A stretch of DNA of 20,684 nt from a virus, in the IMG/VR virus record IMGVR_UViG_3300032144_000045, positions 1 to 20,684 of that record; one strand, written 5' to 3'. Both the position numbers and the translations under genes were made by a program. Positions 1-6,831 of the stretch are shown in pieces; position 1 is the stretch's first letter; every line of letters starts with the position of its first letter. The notes under the pieces are model-generated. The model made no database searches, had not been told where the DNA came from, and saw nothing but the letters and a program-made list of their open reading frames with translations.

Positions 1-65
1 GAGATGGTCTTCCCGACACCCAGGTGCGACAAAGCAAAGTTTGCAATCTCAGTTGAGCTCGGCAT
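1..65 (-). CDS. Probable head-tail adaptor protein, N-terminal fragment (runs off the left edge)
   Basis: Only the first 21 codons are present. The ATG is at 63-65 on the minus strand and is preceded by GGAGG (70-74), a strong ribosome binding site. The peptide begins MPSSTEIANFALSHLGVGK. An N-terminal stretch of the type 'TEIANxALSHLGVGK' is what I associate with phage head-to-tail adaptor or tail-tubular-like proteins; that is recall of a family, not an alignment. The start is one base from the stop of the ParB-like gene, so it is the next cistron of the virion operon. The position after the capsid and tail-protein genes suits a connector, but too little is visible to be sure. Confidence 0.5.
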   Translation of the reverse strand, partial: MPSSTEIANFALSHLGVGKTI

Positions 66-66
66 A

Positions 67-468
67 CTACCTCCGTTCAATTCCTTCAGCGGCCTCGGCC
101 CTTCGATGGCACAAGATCACGCCGACGTTTACGACACCTCGTCGTTTATAGGCTTCAAGGCGATGCCGGCCGTTGTAGACTTCGCCGGTTTCTGCATCGA
201 TCATGGGCGGGTCAACCACTTCTGCCCGGGCGATCTTGCCCTCATATTCAGCGACCGCCACTGCGTCCAGTTCTTCGGCCTTGACCTCGATCGAGTCAGA
301 ACGCCGATTGACCAGCTCGAATGTCTCAAATTTGTGCATCGTGATCCGCCCCAAAAAGTCGATTAGTGCTTCACTCCCGCCGCGCATAATCCACCCAGCA
401 CGCGCATTCGGATGAGCCGTTCTTCCAGTGTTTGCATCAAGCCTGTCCTGCACGGGCTTCGGCATCAC
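67..468 (-). CDS. ParB/sulfiredoxin-fold-like protein, 133 aa
   Basis: The C-terminal half has a short acidic/hydrophobic stretch (DPPMIDAETGEVYNGRHRLE) followed by AYKRRGV. The GRHRxEAxxxxG element resembles the 'D-G-(N/R)HR-xxA' signature of ParB N-terminal/Srx-like domains, which bind or hydrolyse nucleotides in characterised members. The N-terminal 60 residues are not recognised. The start ATG overlaps the stop of the upstream lectin-like gene by an ATGA-type junction, so translation is probably coupled. A ParB-like fold among tail genes is unexpected; it might be a regulator or a DNA-handling protein carried in the virion. The assignment rests on one motif and is tentative. Confidence 0.5.
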   Translation of the reverse strand: MMPKPVQDRLDANTGRTAHPNARAGWIMRGGSEALIDFLGRITMHKFETFELVNRRSDSIEVKAEELDAVAVAEYEGKIARAEVVDPPMIDAETGEVYNGRHRLEAYKRRGVVNVGVILCHRRAEAAEGIERR

Positions 469-1268
469 AGGCCAATCTCCGGGTACTCTTCGGCGATCTT
501 TTCGTAAATTAGTGTCCGCGTCGACGGCTGGATCGACCCTTCGCCAATCAGCATCAAGCCAAAGGCCTGGACCATTCCTAGTTCGTCTGATATCGAGTTC
601 GGGTATCTGTTTATCGACAGGTTGTCCACCGCGAGAAGATCACCGAACCAGTCGCCATTGTTCAGTCCAGACACAACGGTCATGGTCTCGGCCGCATTGT
701 TGACCCGCATAGACCACCCCGTCCCAGACGATTGCACTTCGAAAGCGAATGTCCCGCCGGTGTTGATATTTGTGTTGCCGCGAATGACATTCGGAGTACC
801 GCCGCCAGCCCTGTGGTCAAATGCGAGCCTGAAATCTCCGCCGCCCATTGCAATGGCTTTCATGCCCATATGGGTGCCGCCCAGGAACGAGTAGCCCTGG
901 GTCCACATCCATTCGCCATCGACAGCTGGCGCCGGCAGCGTTACGTAGATCACCCACCCGTTTGTGTCGTCTGATGGCATAGTCGCCAAGTCAACGCTGC
1001 GCAGGTATTGCGTTGGGTCGAATAGACTCGCGCCTTCATTTGCAAAGAGCGTCGGCGCCGGGAAGAACGTAACATCGCCGGTCGCGATCATTCTCAGACC
1101 GAGAACTCGATCGGTCTGTTCGCTGATTATCAGCCCTCCGTCGTAGGTGACGAACGAGTCGTCCTTCGATTGCAGCCAATATCTAACACCCGGAATCTGG
1201 CTATAGTTGAACTCAGAAGTGACGCTGACGTTGTTGCCGTACAGCAGTCGCCGCTTTCCACTGATCAT
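465..1268 (-). CDS. LamG/concanavalin-like lectin-fold virion protein, 267 aa
   Basis: The N-terminal part has the pattern PGVRYWLQSKDD...GG...Q-TD, which resembles the opening strands of phage proteins with laminin-G/concanavalin-type jelly rolls. The middle is rich in Gly, Thr, Asn and alternating hydrophobics (beta structure). The end reads EGSIQPSTRTLIYEKIAEEY, like the closing helix 'S..er..i..YLa.kyg' of such domains. Known lectin-fold phage proteins bind surface glycans or decorate tails; a role in host contact is inferred. It overlaps the upstream beta-propeller gene by 4 bases (ATGA, 1265-1268) and the downstream gene by 4 bases. No catalytic residues are evident. Confidence 0.62.
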   Translation of the reverse strand: MISGKRRLLYGNNVSVTSEFNYSQIPGVRYWLQSKDDSFVTYDGGLIISEQTDRVLGLRMIATGDVTFFPAPTLFANEGASLFDPTQYLRSVDLATMPSDDTNGWVIYVTLPAPAVDGEWMWTQGYSFLGGTHMGMKAIAMGGGDFRLAFDHRAGGGTPNVIRGNTNINTGGTFAFEVQSSGTGWSMRVNNAAETMTVVSGLNNGDWFGDLLAVDNLSINRYPNSISDELGMVQAFGLMLIGEGSIQPSTRTLIYEKIAEEYPEIGL

Positions 1269-2713
1269 GGAACGGAGATCACGAACACCTGTGAAGACTC
1301 GATCACCACGTCGTTGTTCGACGTCGCCTCACCTGTGATGCGTAGATTGACTGCGCCCGTAATGTTGTTCTGGTCCAGATTGGTCACCACAGCTGGCAAC
1401 GAGACGAGCAGGGCATCCGTTGACACGATGTGTGCCCAGGCCTTCTGCGTCGCGGCCCCGGTGCGGATAATCTCGCCTTCCAAAAGCCATGATCCTGCGC
1501 CAGTGATACCGAGAGATGTCGTATCCAGAATGAGGGACGTTCCAGAACTTCCAAAACGTACACGGATCCGCTTGTTGTTTGCGCTCGCGCTGAACGTTCC
1601 AGACGCCGAGAACAACAGGCGGTCGCCGTTCTTGGCGAGCGTGCCAATGGGAATCGAGTGAGAATGCAGATCGTCTTCGCCGACTCCCACGTTTCCGACT
1701 TGGGTCGTCAGTTCAGAAATTCGCTGAACGAGGTTCGGCGATCGCCGCTCGCAGATTACGAGCTCATTGCCTTCAGAAGACAGAAACAGATACTGCCCGT
1801 CGGGCGACACATCGATACCTTCCGACTGCCCATGCGTGGCCACATTCAGACCAAGATCGTCTGGAAAGTTGTTCCACGTTTCGAGAATCGTGCCCGTATA
1901 GGGATCTACGCGAATGATGTCCTGATTGTTGTTCGACGCTCCGGTCTGGTCGCCAATAATTAATAGTGTTCTGGTCGCTCGATCGAACGCCATGTCGTTG
2001 ACGGCAGGCATCGTCGCGGACCACAGTGTCTCAGCGTCGAATGGTTCCGTAGCCGCTGGCGATGCAGACCCATCTAAGGGAATAACGCGGAAATCAAAAG
2101 GCGTGTCCTGTTTGCAACAATAAAGGACGTTGCGGTAGGGGTCATATGCGATCGACTCCATGCCAAGAGTCGCGTCGTCAGTCCACATACCAGTCGGCGT
2201 CAGCAGAACGGCGTTGACCAAGGCGCTCTTATTGATCGTCTGGCTGATCGTCGTCAAGCTGATCGTCGCGATGACAACATCGTTCGTTTGTTCTTCGGTT
2301 ATGCAGATCACAGCCTGAACAGGACGACGGTCGGCATCGTAAATGTTGTACATCCATTTACACGACTCTGGATCAGTGAAGTTCGTCAGGGTGATGTTGC
2401 CGACCTCTGCCCCGCCGATATCAAATGCGTTGTACACGCTGATGTTCAGGGCGTTGTTGTCGACCAACAGCATCAATTCGGCTTCTGGAATGAAGCAGCA
2501 GCCCGAGATCCCGACGCCACCGGTTATGGCTGCGTTGCTCGTCTTGATCTTGAACTGGTTGAGCGGCAGACGAGTCATGAACGCCTTCTGTGAATACATC
2601 AGTTCAGAGAGCGTGTAATTCGGCGTTGGGATTCCGGCCGCCGTGTACTTGTTCTGAGCTCCGTCTTTGAAACGGAAATTGTTCATATCTAGGTCGTTGT
2701 TTAGAGTTGGCAT
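1265..2713 (-). CDS. Tail/receptor-binding-type protein: beta-propeller plus C-terminal jelly-roll-like domain, 482 aa
   Basis: I chose the ATG at 2711-2713 because GAGGAG lies 4 bases upstream; a longer frame from 2767 lacks a ribosome binding site. Residues ~60-320 have propeller-like repeats, including MESIAYDPYRNVLYCCKQDT, VNDMAFDRATRTLLIIGD and SEGIDVSPDGQYLFLSSEGN, resembling SdiA-regulated/YjiK and NHL-type propellers. Residues ~335-482 (GVGEDDLHSH...NGDRLLFSASGTF...NNKRIRV...GSWLLEGEIIRTGA...GEATSNNDVV) match a beta-sandwich module I know from the C termini of phage tail-spike and fibre proteins. The opening MPTLNNDLDMNNFRFK resembles N-terminal attachment segments of such proteins. 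Host adsorption is the likely role; the ligand is unknown. Confidence 0.68.
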   Translation of the reverse strand: MPTLNNDLDMNNFRFKDGAQNKYTAAGIPTPNYTLSELMYSQKAFMTRLPLNQFKIKTSNAAITGGVGISGCCFIPEAELMLLVDNNALNISVYNAFDIGGAEVGNITLTNFTDPESCKWMYNIYDADRRPVQAVICITEEQTNDVVIATISLTTISQTINKSALVNAVLLTPTGMWTDDATLGMESIAYDPYRNVLYCCKQDTPFDFRVIPLDGSASPAATEPFDAETLWSATMPAVNDMAFDRATRTLLIIGDQTGASNNNQDIIRVDPYTGTILETWNNFPDDLGLNVATHGQSEGIDVSPDGQYLFLSSEGNELVICERRSPNLVQRISELTTQVGNVGVGEDDLHSHSIPIGTLAKNGDRLLFSASGTFSASANNKRIRVRFGSSGTSLILDTTSLGITGAGSWLLEGEIIRTGAATQKAWAHIVSTDALLVSLPAVVTNLDQNNITGAVNLRITGEATSNNDVVIESSQVFVISVP

Positions 2714-2777
2714 AAACTCCTCGGTACCGAAATTATTTGAGAGTATCCTTCGCTTGAGCCCATACATTGGATGTCGC

Positions 2778-2792
2778 GGTAGCCTGGCTACC
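2778..2792 (-). other. Short inverted repeat just after a stop codon
   Basis: GGTAGCC and GGCTACC are separated by one base (a 5-bp hairpin with a 5-base loop when folded realistically). It begins 3 bases after the stop of the 142-aa gene on the minus strand. No T-run follows, so it is not a classical rho-independent terminator. It may stabilise the upstream mRNA or be chance. Confidence 0.3.
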
Positions 2793-2794
2793 CG

Positions 2795-3223
2795 TTAGGC
2801 TGGATTCTTCCGAAGCCACAGCGTGATGTCATACGTTGCGCCGGATGAACCGCCGTTCGTCGTCAGAAGAATGTCGCCAGCACCACCAGCCGATCGCGGA
2901 TCCTTAAGGCCTTCCAGTCTTGCCCGCGGGGGAGCACCAGAATCCAATCCACGGAAATCGTCATAACCGCTTCCACAGAGAACCAAAGCCACATCGTCCG
3001 TCGCGTGATCCCAGAGAATGCGCACACTCGTAAATCCCTGAATCGCCCAGCGCACCTGCTGAATATCAAGGCTCGCTGGCTCTGCCAAATCGCTCGCGAT
3101 CAGCGTTGACTTGTCTACTTTGATGACCGCCGATTCGCCGGTTCCATCACCGATGTTCGTCAGATGCACGACATAGTGATCTGGCGTCTGGTCAATTACA
3201 TTTGTTGTTACTGCGTCTGCCAT
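2795..3223 (-). CDS. Conserved-looking phage structural-region protein of unknown function, 142 aa
   Basis: The ATG at 3221-3223 follows GGGAGG at 5-6 bases. The protein begins MADAVTTNVIDQTPDHYVVH and continues with a beta-rich pattern (VHLTNIGDGTGES, RILWDHATDDVALVLCGSG) and ends GGSSGATYDITLWLRKNPA. I recognise this general pattern from unannotated proteins in phage head-tail operons, but know no function. There is no signal peptide or membrane segment. Its place between the cement-protein region and the tail/receptor gene, with its own strong ribosome binding site after a structured spacer, suggests a virion component made in quantity. That is inference. Confidence 0.6.
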   Translation of the reverse strand: MADAVTTNVIDQTPDHYVVHLTNIGDGTGESAVIKVDKSTLIASDLAEPASLDIQQVRWAIQGFTSVRILWDHATDDVALVLCGSGYDDFRGLDSGAPPRARLEGLKDPRSAGGAGDILLTTNGGSSGATYDITLWLRKNPA

Positions 3224-3243
3224 AAATCCTCCCGTTCGATGAA

Positions 3244-3287
3244 GAGCAGCCGGGGCCCAGCCAGGGGGACTGGTACCCCGACTGCTC
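3244..3287 (-). other. 12-bp RNA hairpin in the virion operon spacer
   Basis: The arms at 3244-3255 and 3276-3287 pair over 12 bp when read as minus-strand RNA: GAGCAGUCGGGG against CCCCGGCUGCUC, with one G-U wobble. The same position would be an A-C mismatch in plus-strand RNA, which favours the minus strand as the functional one. Inside the 20-base loop CCAG (3257-3260) and CTGG (3270-3273) form a second helix. No U-run follows. It fills the 70-base gap between the stop of the 81-aa gene and the ribosome binding site of the 142-aa gene. A processing site, mRNA stabiliser or partial terminator that steps down expression are the options. Confidence 0.6.
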
Positions 3288-3293
3288 GGTCAT

Positions 3294-3539
3294 CTATATT
3301 TCTTCGGATTCACCGACCGCTTCCGCGACCGGTTCATCCTTAGGCTTGACTTCTTTCTTCACGGCTTTGGCATCGACGGCTTCCATCCACATTGGATTGA
3401 AGGCGATGACCTGCCCTTCACGCTTGTGCCCTTTCGAGAACTTCGCGTCCGATATGTTGAGGATTTCGCCGAGCCTCGGCCGCCGGCCGGGTTCACCGAC
3501 CGGTTGCCAGAAGCCTTTACCTATAACTCGAACCTTCAT
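3294..3539 (-). CDS. Small hypothetical protein with acidic/basic tail, 81 aa
   Basis: The start is supported by GGAG 6 bases upstream (AAGGAGTAGCGCATG), placed directly over the stop of the cement-protein gene. The N-terminal half (MKVRVIGKGFWQPVGEPG...RLGEILNI) looks like a small beta-barrel-type fold. The C-terminal 30 residues are low-complexity Lys/Glu/Val/Ala (VKKEVKPKDEPVAEA) and probably disordered. I do not recognise the family. Position immediately after the capsid cement gene suggests a head-completion or accessory capsid role, which is inference from order only. Confidence 0.6.
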   Translation of the reverse strand: MKVRVIGKGFWQPVGEPGRRPRLGEILNISDAKFSKGHKREGQVIAFNPMWMEAVDAKAVKKEVKPKDEPVAEAVGESEEI

Positions 3540-3549
3540 GCGCTACTCC

Positions 3550-4023
3550 TTAGCTGATGGTGATCGCGTCAGGATAGACGTTGTGGATCGGAACCGACTT
3601 CAACGGAACCAGGTGAGCGCTCACCGTGATCGTCGGGGTGTTACCCGCGGTCACATACCGAATCCCGAGATACCTTTCGCTTTCGCTAAGGGCTGTCGGG
3701 GGGATCGGAATGGCGAACACATAGCCAGCAACCAAGAGGTCGGCATCCTGCGCCGGCGCAGTTGGTGTGCCTGACTCGAAGATGCGGCGACCGATAAGCT
3801 GGCGGCCGGTTGTCTGAGCGGCGTCCGACGCGTATTCAACGTCGAACGTGTAGTCTTCGTCGCCACTGGTTTGGTCGGCGGCCACTTCCACGTTGAACAC
3901 GACTGCCAACGGTTCACCGTTTCCGATGGACCGGTCTACACTGAGGTCGATGACATTCGTCCCGACCGCGCTCGCTGTAACAGCTTGTGAATTTGAGAAC
4001 TGTCCTTGGGCGTCTAAGATCAT
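3550..4023 (-). CDS. Bbp16-like capsid cement (decoration) protein, 157 aa
   Basis: I took the ATG at 4021-4023 because GGAG lies 8 bases upstream and because a longer frame would invade the capsid gene. The protein starts MILDAQGQFSNSQAVTASAV and is beta-rich, with NVIDLSVDRSIGNGEPLAVVF, a pattern I know from the Bbp16 family. In phage BPP-1 the cement protein sits on the outside of the capsid and staples capsomers. The gene follows the capsid gene by 22 bases, the family's normal place. C-terminal residues AGNTPTITVSAHLV suggest a final beta hairpin. The assignment combines recognised sequence pattern and exact gene order. Confidence 0.8.
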   Translation of the reverse strand: MILDAQGQFSNSQAVTASAVGTNVIDLSVDRSIGNGEPLAVVFNVEVAADQTSGDEDYTFDVEYASDAAQTTGRQLIGRRIFESGTPTAPAQDADLLVAGYVFAIPIPPTALSESERYLGIRYVTAGNTPTITVSAHLVPLKSVPIHNVYPDAITIS

Positions 4024-4045
4024 ATTTTTGTCTCCTTTTTCAGAC

Positions 4046-5038
4046 TTAAGCGATCGCCGTTTCGCCTTGAGTGAGCGCGTCAACGGTGCGGCATGGAATC
4101 CCGCGGAACGACGACTGACGTTTGCCGTCAACCGTGTCCCAGGTCAATCCGCCGCCACTGATGATGTCGTTGCGACGGAGCAGGTCAAGCCGCTGGTGAA
4201 GGGTCCGGTTCATGTAGAACACGGGCTTGCCCATCCCCATCGAGGGAATGCGGTGAACCGCTTTGATCATCAGTTCAACGAGATCGGCGTTGTCGGCCGA
4301 CAGGTCGATGTTCGCGATGCGAACAGCAAACCGCCAGTCGCGAAGCGAAATGCCGCACTTCCACTGCCACCGATCGCGATACCCCATCATGCGATTCCCA
4401 GCGACGCCAGCGGTGGTTTCCACCACTTGCAGGCCGAGGTCGTCATGTTGAAGACCGGCTTTCGACCCTTTCGGGAAGATGCCGTGGATGGTTTGCGCAC
4501 CCCACACGACGAGCCAGATCGACATACAGTCGGTCTGTCCGCCAGCCGCGCCACCGAGGATCACGTTCTGACCGTTGCCGGCAGACGAGGATGCGTAGCG
4601 TGGAGACAACCCCGTGAATTCTTCGGGGTCTGTGCCGCTGTTTCCGTAGAAGATCGTCGAGGCCATTTCTTGATTCATGGCTTCGATGAAGGCTCCGGCT
4701 TCGGACAAGCGGAACGCAGCGGTGTTGCCGTTGAGTTCTGCCAAGTCCTTGTCGACTTCTGACCAGGCTTCGAGCATGCCGCAGGCTTCGTCGATCTGAG
4801 CGGTCGTGGACTTCGACGGTGTGACGCCGTTGTTCAGCAAGCGCCAGGTCGCAGTCGGAAGACCGGTGCGAACCGTGGTGCGATCGCCAGTCGGGAGGTT
4901 GCCTTCCTTCCAGAGCATGTCTGAGAGGATTTCGTTGCTTTGTGCTAAGAGCTCAACAATAGATGGAACTTTGCCGTCGGGGTCGAGCCGTTTCGCCCAA
5001 TCGGCCAGCGTGAGAACGTTAGCTGCGAGTGTTGACAT
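4046..5038 (-). CDS. Major capsid protein (Bbp17-like), 330 aa
   Basis: The protein starts MSTLAANVLTLADWAKRLDP and contains a stretch about bias toward unfinished loops (SNEILSDMLWKEGNLPTGDR), then RTGLPTATWRLLNNGVTPSKS, a pattern I associate with BPP-1-type major capsid proteins. The middle has FIEAMNQEMASTIFYGNSGTDPEEFTGLSPRY and an HDDLGLQVV segment, also typical. The length of 330 residues is normal for an HK97-fold shell protein made without a cleaved N-terminal arm. GGAG precedes the ATG. It lies between the scaffold-like and cement genes. The C terminus (SFRGIPCRTVDALTQGETAI) fits the family's closing beta strand. Confidence 0.88.
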   Translation of the reverse strand: MSTLAANVLTLADWAKRLDPDGKVPSIVELLAQSNEILSDMLWKEGNLPTGDRTTVRTGLPTATWRLLNNGVTPSKSTTAQIDEACGMLEAWSEVDKDLAELNGNTAAFRLSEAGAFIEAMNQEMASTIFYGNSGTDPEEFTGLSPRYASSSAGNGQNVILGGAAGGQTDCMSIWLVVWGAQTIHGIFPKGSKAGLQHDDLGLQVVETTAGVAGNRMMGYRDRWQWKCGISLRDWRFAVRIANIDLSADNADLVELMIKAVHRIPSMGMGKPVFYMNRTLHQRLDLLRRNDIISGGGLTWDTVDGKRQSSFRGIPCRTVDALTQGETAIA

Positions 5039-5044
5039 AGCGTG

Positions 5045-5662
5045 TTACTCCTTTTTGTCGGATTTCTCGCCGTAGAAGATTTCTTCCATCGACTTTTTGG
5101 TCGTACCCGTTTGTGCGCCAGGCACAACCAATTGGTCTTCGGACATCGCCTTCCCGATGCGAGTTACGAACTTGAACATCGCTGGGTGGTTTCCGTAACC
5201 CATCTTGTCCAGTTCTGCTTGCAGTTCGCCGCTTGGGTCAAAGCGCTGAACAACTCGCTTGGCGAGCTCGGCGTTCACCGTGAACGCGTCTCCACCAAAC
5301 TCCTTGTCGCCCTTGACAGCTTCGAACCACGACTTCTTTCTTTCCTCGACGAAGGTCGCAACACTCTGGTTTTGCTCGTTGAGAAACGATTGCGCTTCTT
5401 CCTGGGACATGCCTCGCTCTTTGGCAATCGCAGCGATTCTGTCCACAACGCTCGTTTCTAAAATCGAACCGTCCGGCAGCTTCAGGTCGTACTTCTCGGG
5501 CACGACTTTCGCTGGCGGTGCGTCCTCGGTCTTCGGAGGTGTGGCTGGTGTGTCTTTTGGCTTGGCCGGTTCCGTCGGCGGTTTCTGATCCGCTGGCGGT
5601 GTTGCCGGTGGTGTTTCCTTACCGGACTCGGCCGGGTTCGGGGTTTCAATTGGTTCAGGCAT
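5045..5662 (-). CDS. Scaffold-like protein (Bbp18-type), 205 aa
   Basis: Residues 1-55 are Pro/Lys/Glu/Thr-rich and low in hydrophobics (repeated PPATPP/PAKP elements), so probably disordered. Residues ~60-200 are helical and charged, with AIAKERGMSQEEAQSFLNEQ and VEERKKSWFEAVKGDKEFGG, a pattern common in phage scaffold proteins encoded just before the capsid gene. GAGAGG precedes the ATG, and the start overlaps the end of the Bbp19-like gene by 8 bases. The six-base gap to the capsid gene suggests coupled production. A scaffold that is lost after assembly is the most likely role; the exact family is inferred from order and composition. Confidence 0.75.
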   Translation of the reverse strand: MPEPIETPNPAESGKETPPATPPADQKPPTEPAKPKDTPATPPKTEDAPPAKVVPEKYDLKLPDGSILETSVVDRIAAIAKERGMSQEEAQSFLNEQNQSVATFVEERKKSWFEAVKGDKEFGGDAFTVNAELAKRVVQRFDPSGELQAELDKMGYGNHPAMFKFVTRIGKAMSEDQLVVPGAQTGTTKKSMEEIFYGEKSDKKE

Positions 5663-5960
5663 TGTTTACCTCTCTTTTTTCGGCTTCTTGTGCCATCTGA
5701 ACGTAGGCTTCGGGCTTGGCCTGCATCACATCAGCGAGCAGCTTCAGTCCGATATCTCTCCGTCCTTCGTTGAAAAACGTTGTGTTGTTGCCGGTGAAAC
5801 TGGTCTCGAAGATCCCGGCCTTCTCCAAGTAGCGCCAGACAAAGCGTCGTCCGGCCGGAAGTTCGAGGATCGTTCGCACGTCCTCGAGCTCTTGCTTGTT
5901 GCGGAACCGCTCTTTGCGGCCCGCAGCCTGTACCTGCTCTGCGTCTGCGGCGTTGGCCAC
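5655..5960 (-). CDS. Bbp19-like phage protein, 101 aa
   Basis: Short helical protein with ELEDVRTILELPAGRRFVWR, YLEKAGIFETSF, and NEGRRDIGLKLLADVMQAKP, ending in MAQEAEKREVNN. This pattern (…LP.GRR..W..L..aGif…F……t.f.EG.R..g..ll..) is the one I know as Bbp19-like from BPP-1-type phages; its molecular role has not been established to my knowledge. GTG start at 5958-5960 forms a TAGTG overlap with the stop of the upstream exported-looking gene. Position between portal and scaffold genes is conserved in this phage type. Confidence 0.82.
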   Translation of the reverse strand: MANAADAEQVQAAGRKERFRNKQELEDVRTILELPAGRRFVWRYLEKAGIFETSFTGNNTTFFNEGRRDIGLKLLADVMQAKPEAYVQMAQEAEKREVNNA

Positions 5961-6820
5961 TAGCGCATCCTGATCTTCACGCGCCCGCCAGCAGCTGTTC
6001 CTGCCGACATCGCAATGCCTACTTCAGCGCCAGTCGTGGGAGTCGTGTCCGCACCGAGATAGCCACGCACTGTGTTCGTGGACACGAGTGTGTCTCCCGG
6101 GTTCACCGTGCCTGTCGTGAGCGCGAGAACAAATCCGTCGTAATAGACATCGACGATCGAACCTGTGGATGCAGCCGCCTTCGCGATACCGAACCAGGTC
6201 GTGACATCGATCGTCAGCGTCGAGACCATGACGGCTGGGCCGCAGCCCGCCACCGCATGCGTCGAAACCAGAAGGTGTCCTTCGATAGCGGCAAGATTCC
6301 CAGATAGACACATCGGGATCGAGTTGCCGAGACTGGTTCCAGAAGTTGTTGCCGTGCTCGGCAGCACACCCGTGCTTTCAAAGTTGCCCGCAACGCGCAT
6401 GCTCTCATCGTTGATCTGAACGACCGGAAGTCCCTTGTGATTCGCGATGGTCTGAACGGGATCGTCAACGTCAGCAATCTGGGTGATGTAGACCTGGCCA
6501 ACGGTGATCGTCGACACCTGGAACCGGAAGAAGGTCGCGCGACTTTCGGCACGAACAGTGCCGCTCCAAGCGATGTTGCCCGCTGTGACCGATGTGGCCA
6601 CGACGTCCCAGGTGGCCATATCCCTGCTTCTCTGCAAAGCGATCGTTCCGGTCGATAGACCAGCGACAGACCACGTGGCCGATTCGCCAACCTGCAACTG
6701 AATCGGCGGGGTCGCCGTGTCTGCAGCTGTCGTCGAACTGATGGTGACAGCCTCTGAGGCAGATGCACCGGCCAGCCACAAGAGAGCGGCAAGCGCGGTT
6801 GTTCCAAATACCTTCTTCAT
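5960..6820 (-). CDS. Virion-region protein with Sec signal peptide and decoration-like C terminus, 286 aa
   Basis: The N terminus is a textbook signal peptide: two Lys, a hydrophobic core (VFGTTALAALLWLAGA) and a small-residue cleavage region ASASEA around residue 24. The start ATG has GGAG 8 bases upstream. Residues ~30-110 form a beta-rich Ser/Thr region; residues ~120-160 are repeat-poor. The C-terminal ~60 residues (VNPGDTLVSTN...GYLGADTTPTTGAEVGIAMS...GRVKIRM) resemble small beta-barrel capsid-decoration modules of the DUF2190 kind. Only two Cys are present after the signal, which could pair in the periplasm. A signal peptide on a gene between portal and capsid genes is odd. It may be an exported phage factor rather than a capsid part. 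The family is not identified. Confidence 0.62.
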   Translation of the reverse strand: MKKVFGTTALAALLWLAGASASEAVTISSTTAADTATPPIQLQVGESATWSVAGLSTGTIALQRSRDMATWDVVATSVTAGNIAWSGTVRAESRATFFRFQVSTITVGQVYITQIADVDDPVQTIANHKGLPVVQINDESMRVAGNFESTGVLPSTATTSGTSLGNSIPMCLSGNLAAIEGHLLVSTHAVAGCGPAVMVSTLTIDVTTWFGIAKAAASTGSIVDVYYDGFVLALTTGTVNPGDTLVSTNTVRGYLGADTTPTTGAEVGIAMSAGTAAGGRVKIRMR

Positions 6821-6831
6821 ATTAAGTTCTC

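Noticed and set aside
465-2713. Diversity-generating retroelement target, as in BPP-1
   Set aside because: The head genes are BPP-1-like, but no reverse transcriptase, template/variable repeat pair or accessory gene is visible in this window; it could lie outside.
2714-2767. Longer start for the beta-propeller protein
   Set aside because: The upstream ATG has no ribosome binding site, whereas the ATG at 2713 has GAGGAG at good spacing.
3893-4762. 289-codon plus-strand frame across the cement and capsid genes
   Set aside because: Antisense to two recognised structural genes; composition is that of a shadow frame.
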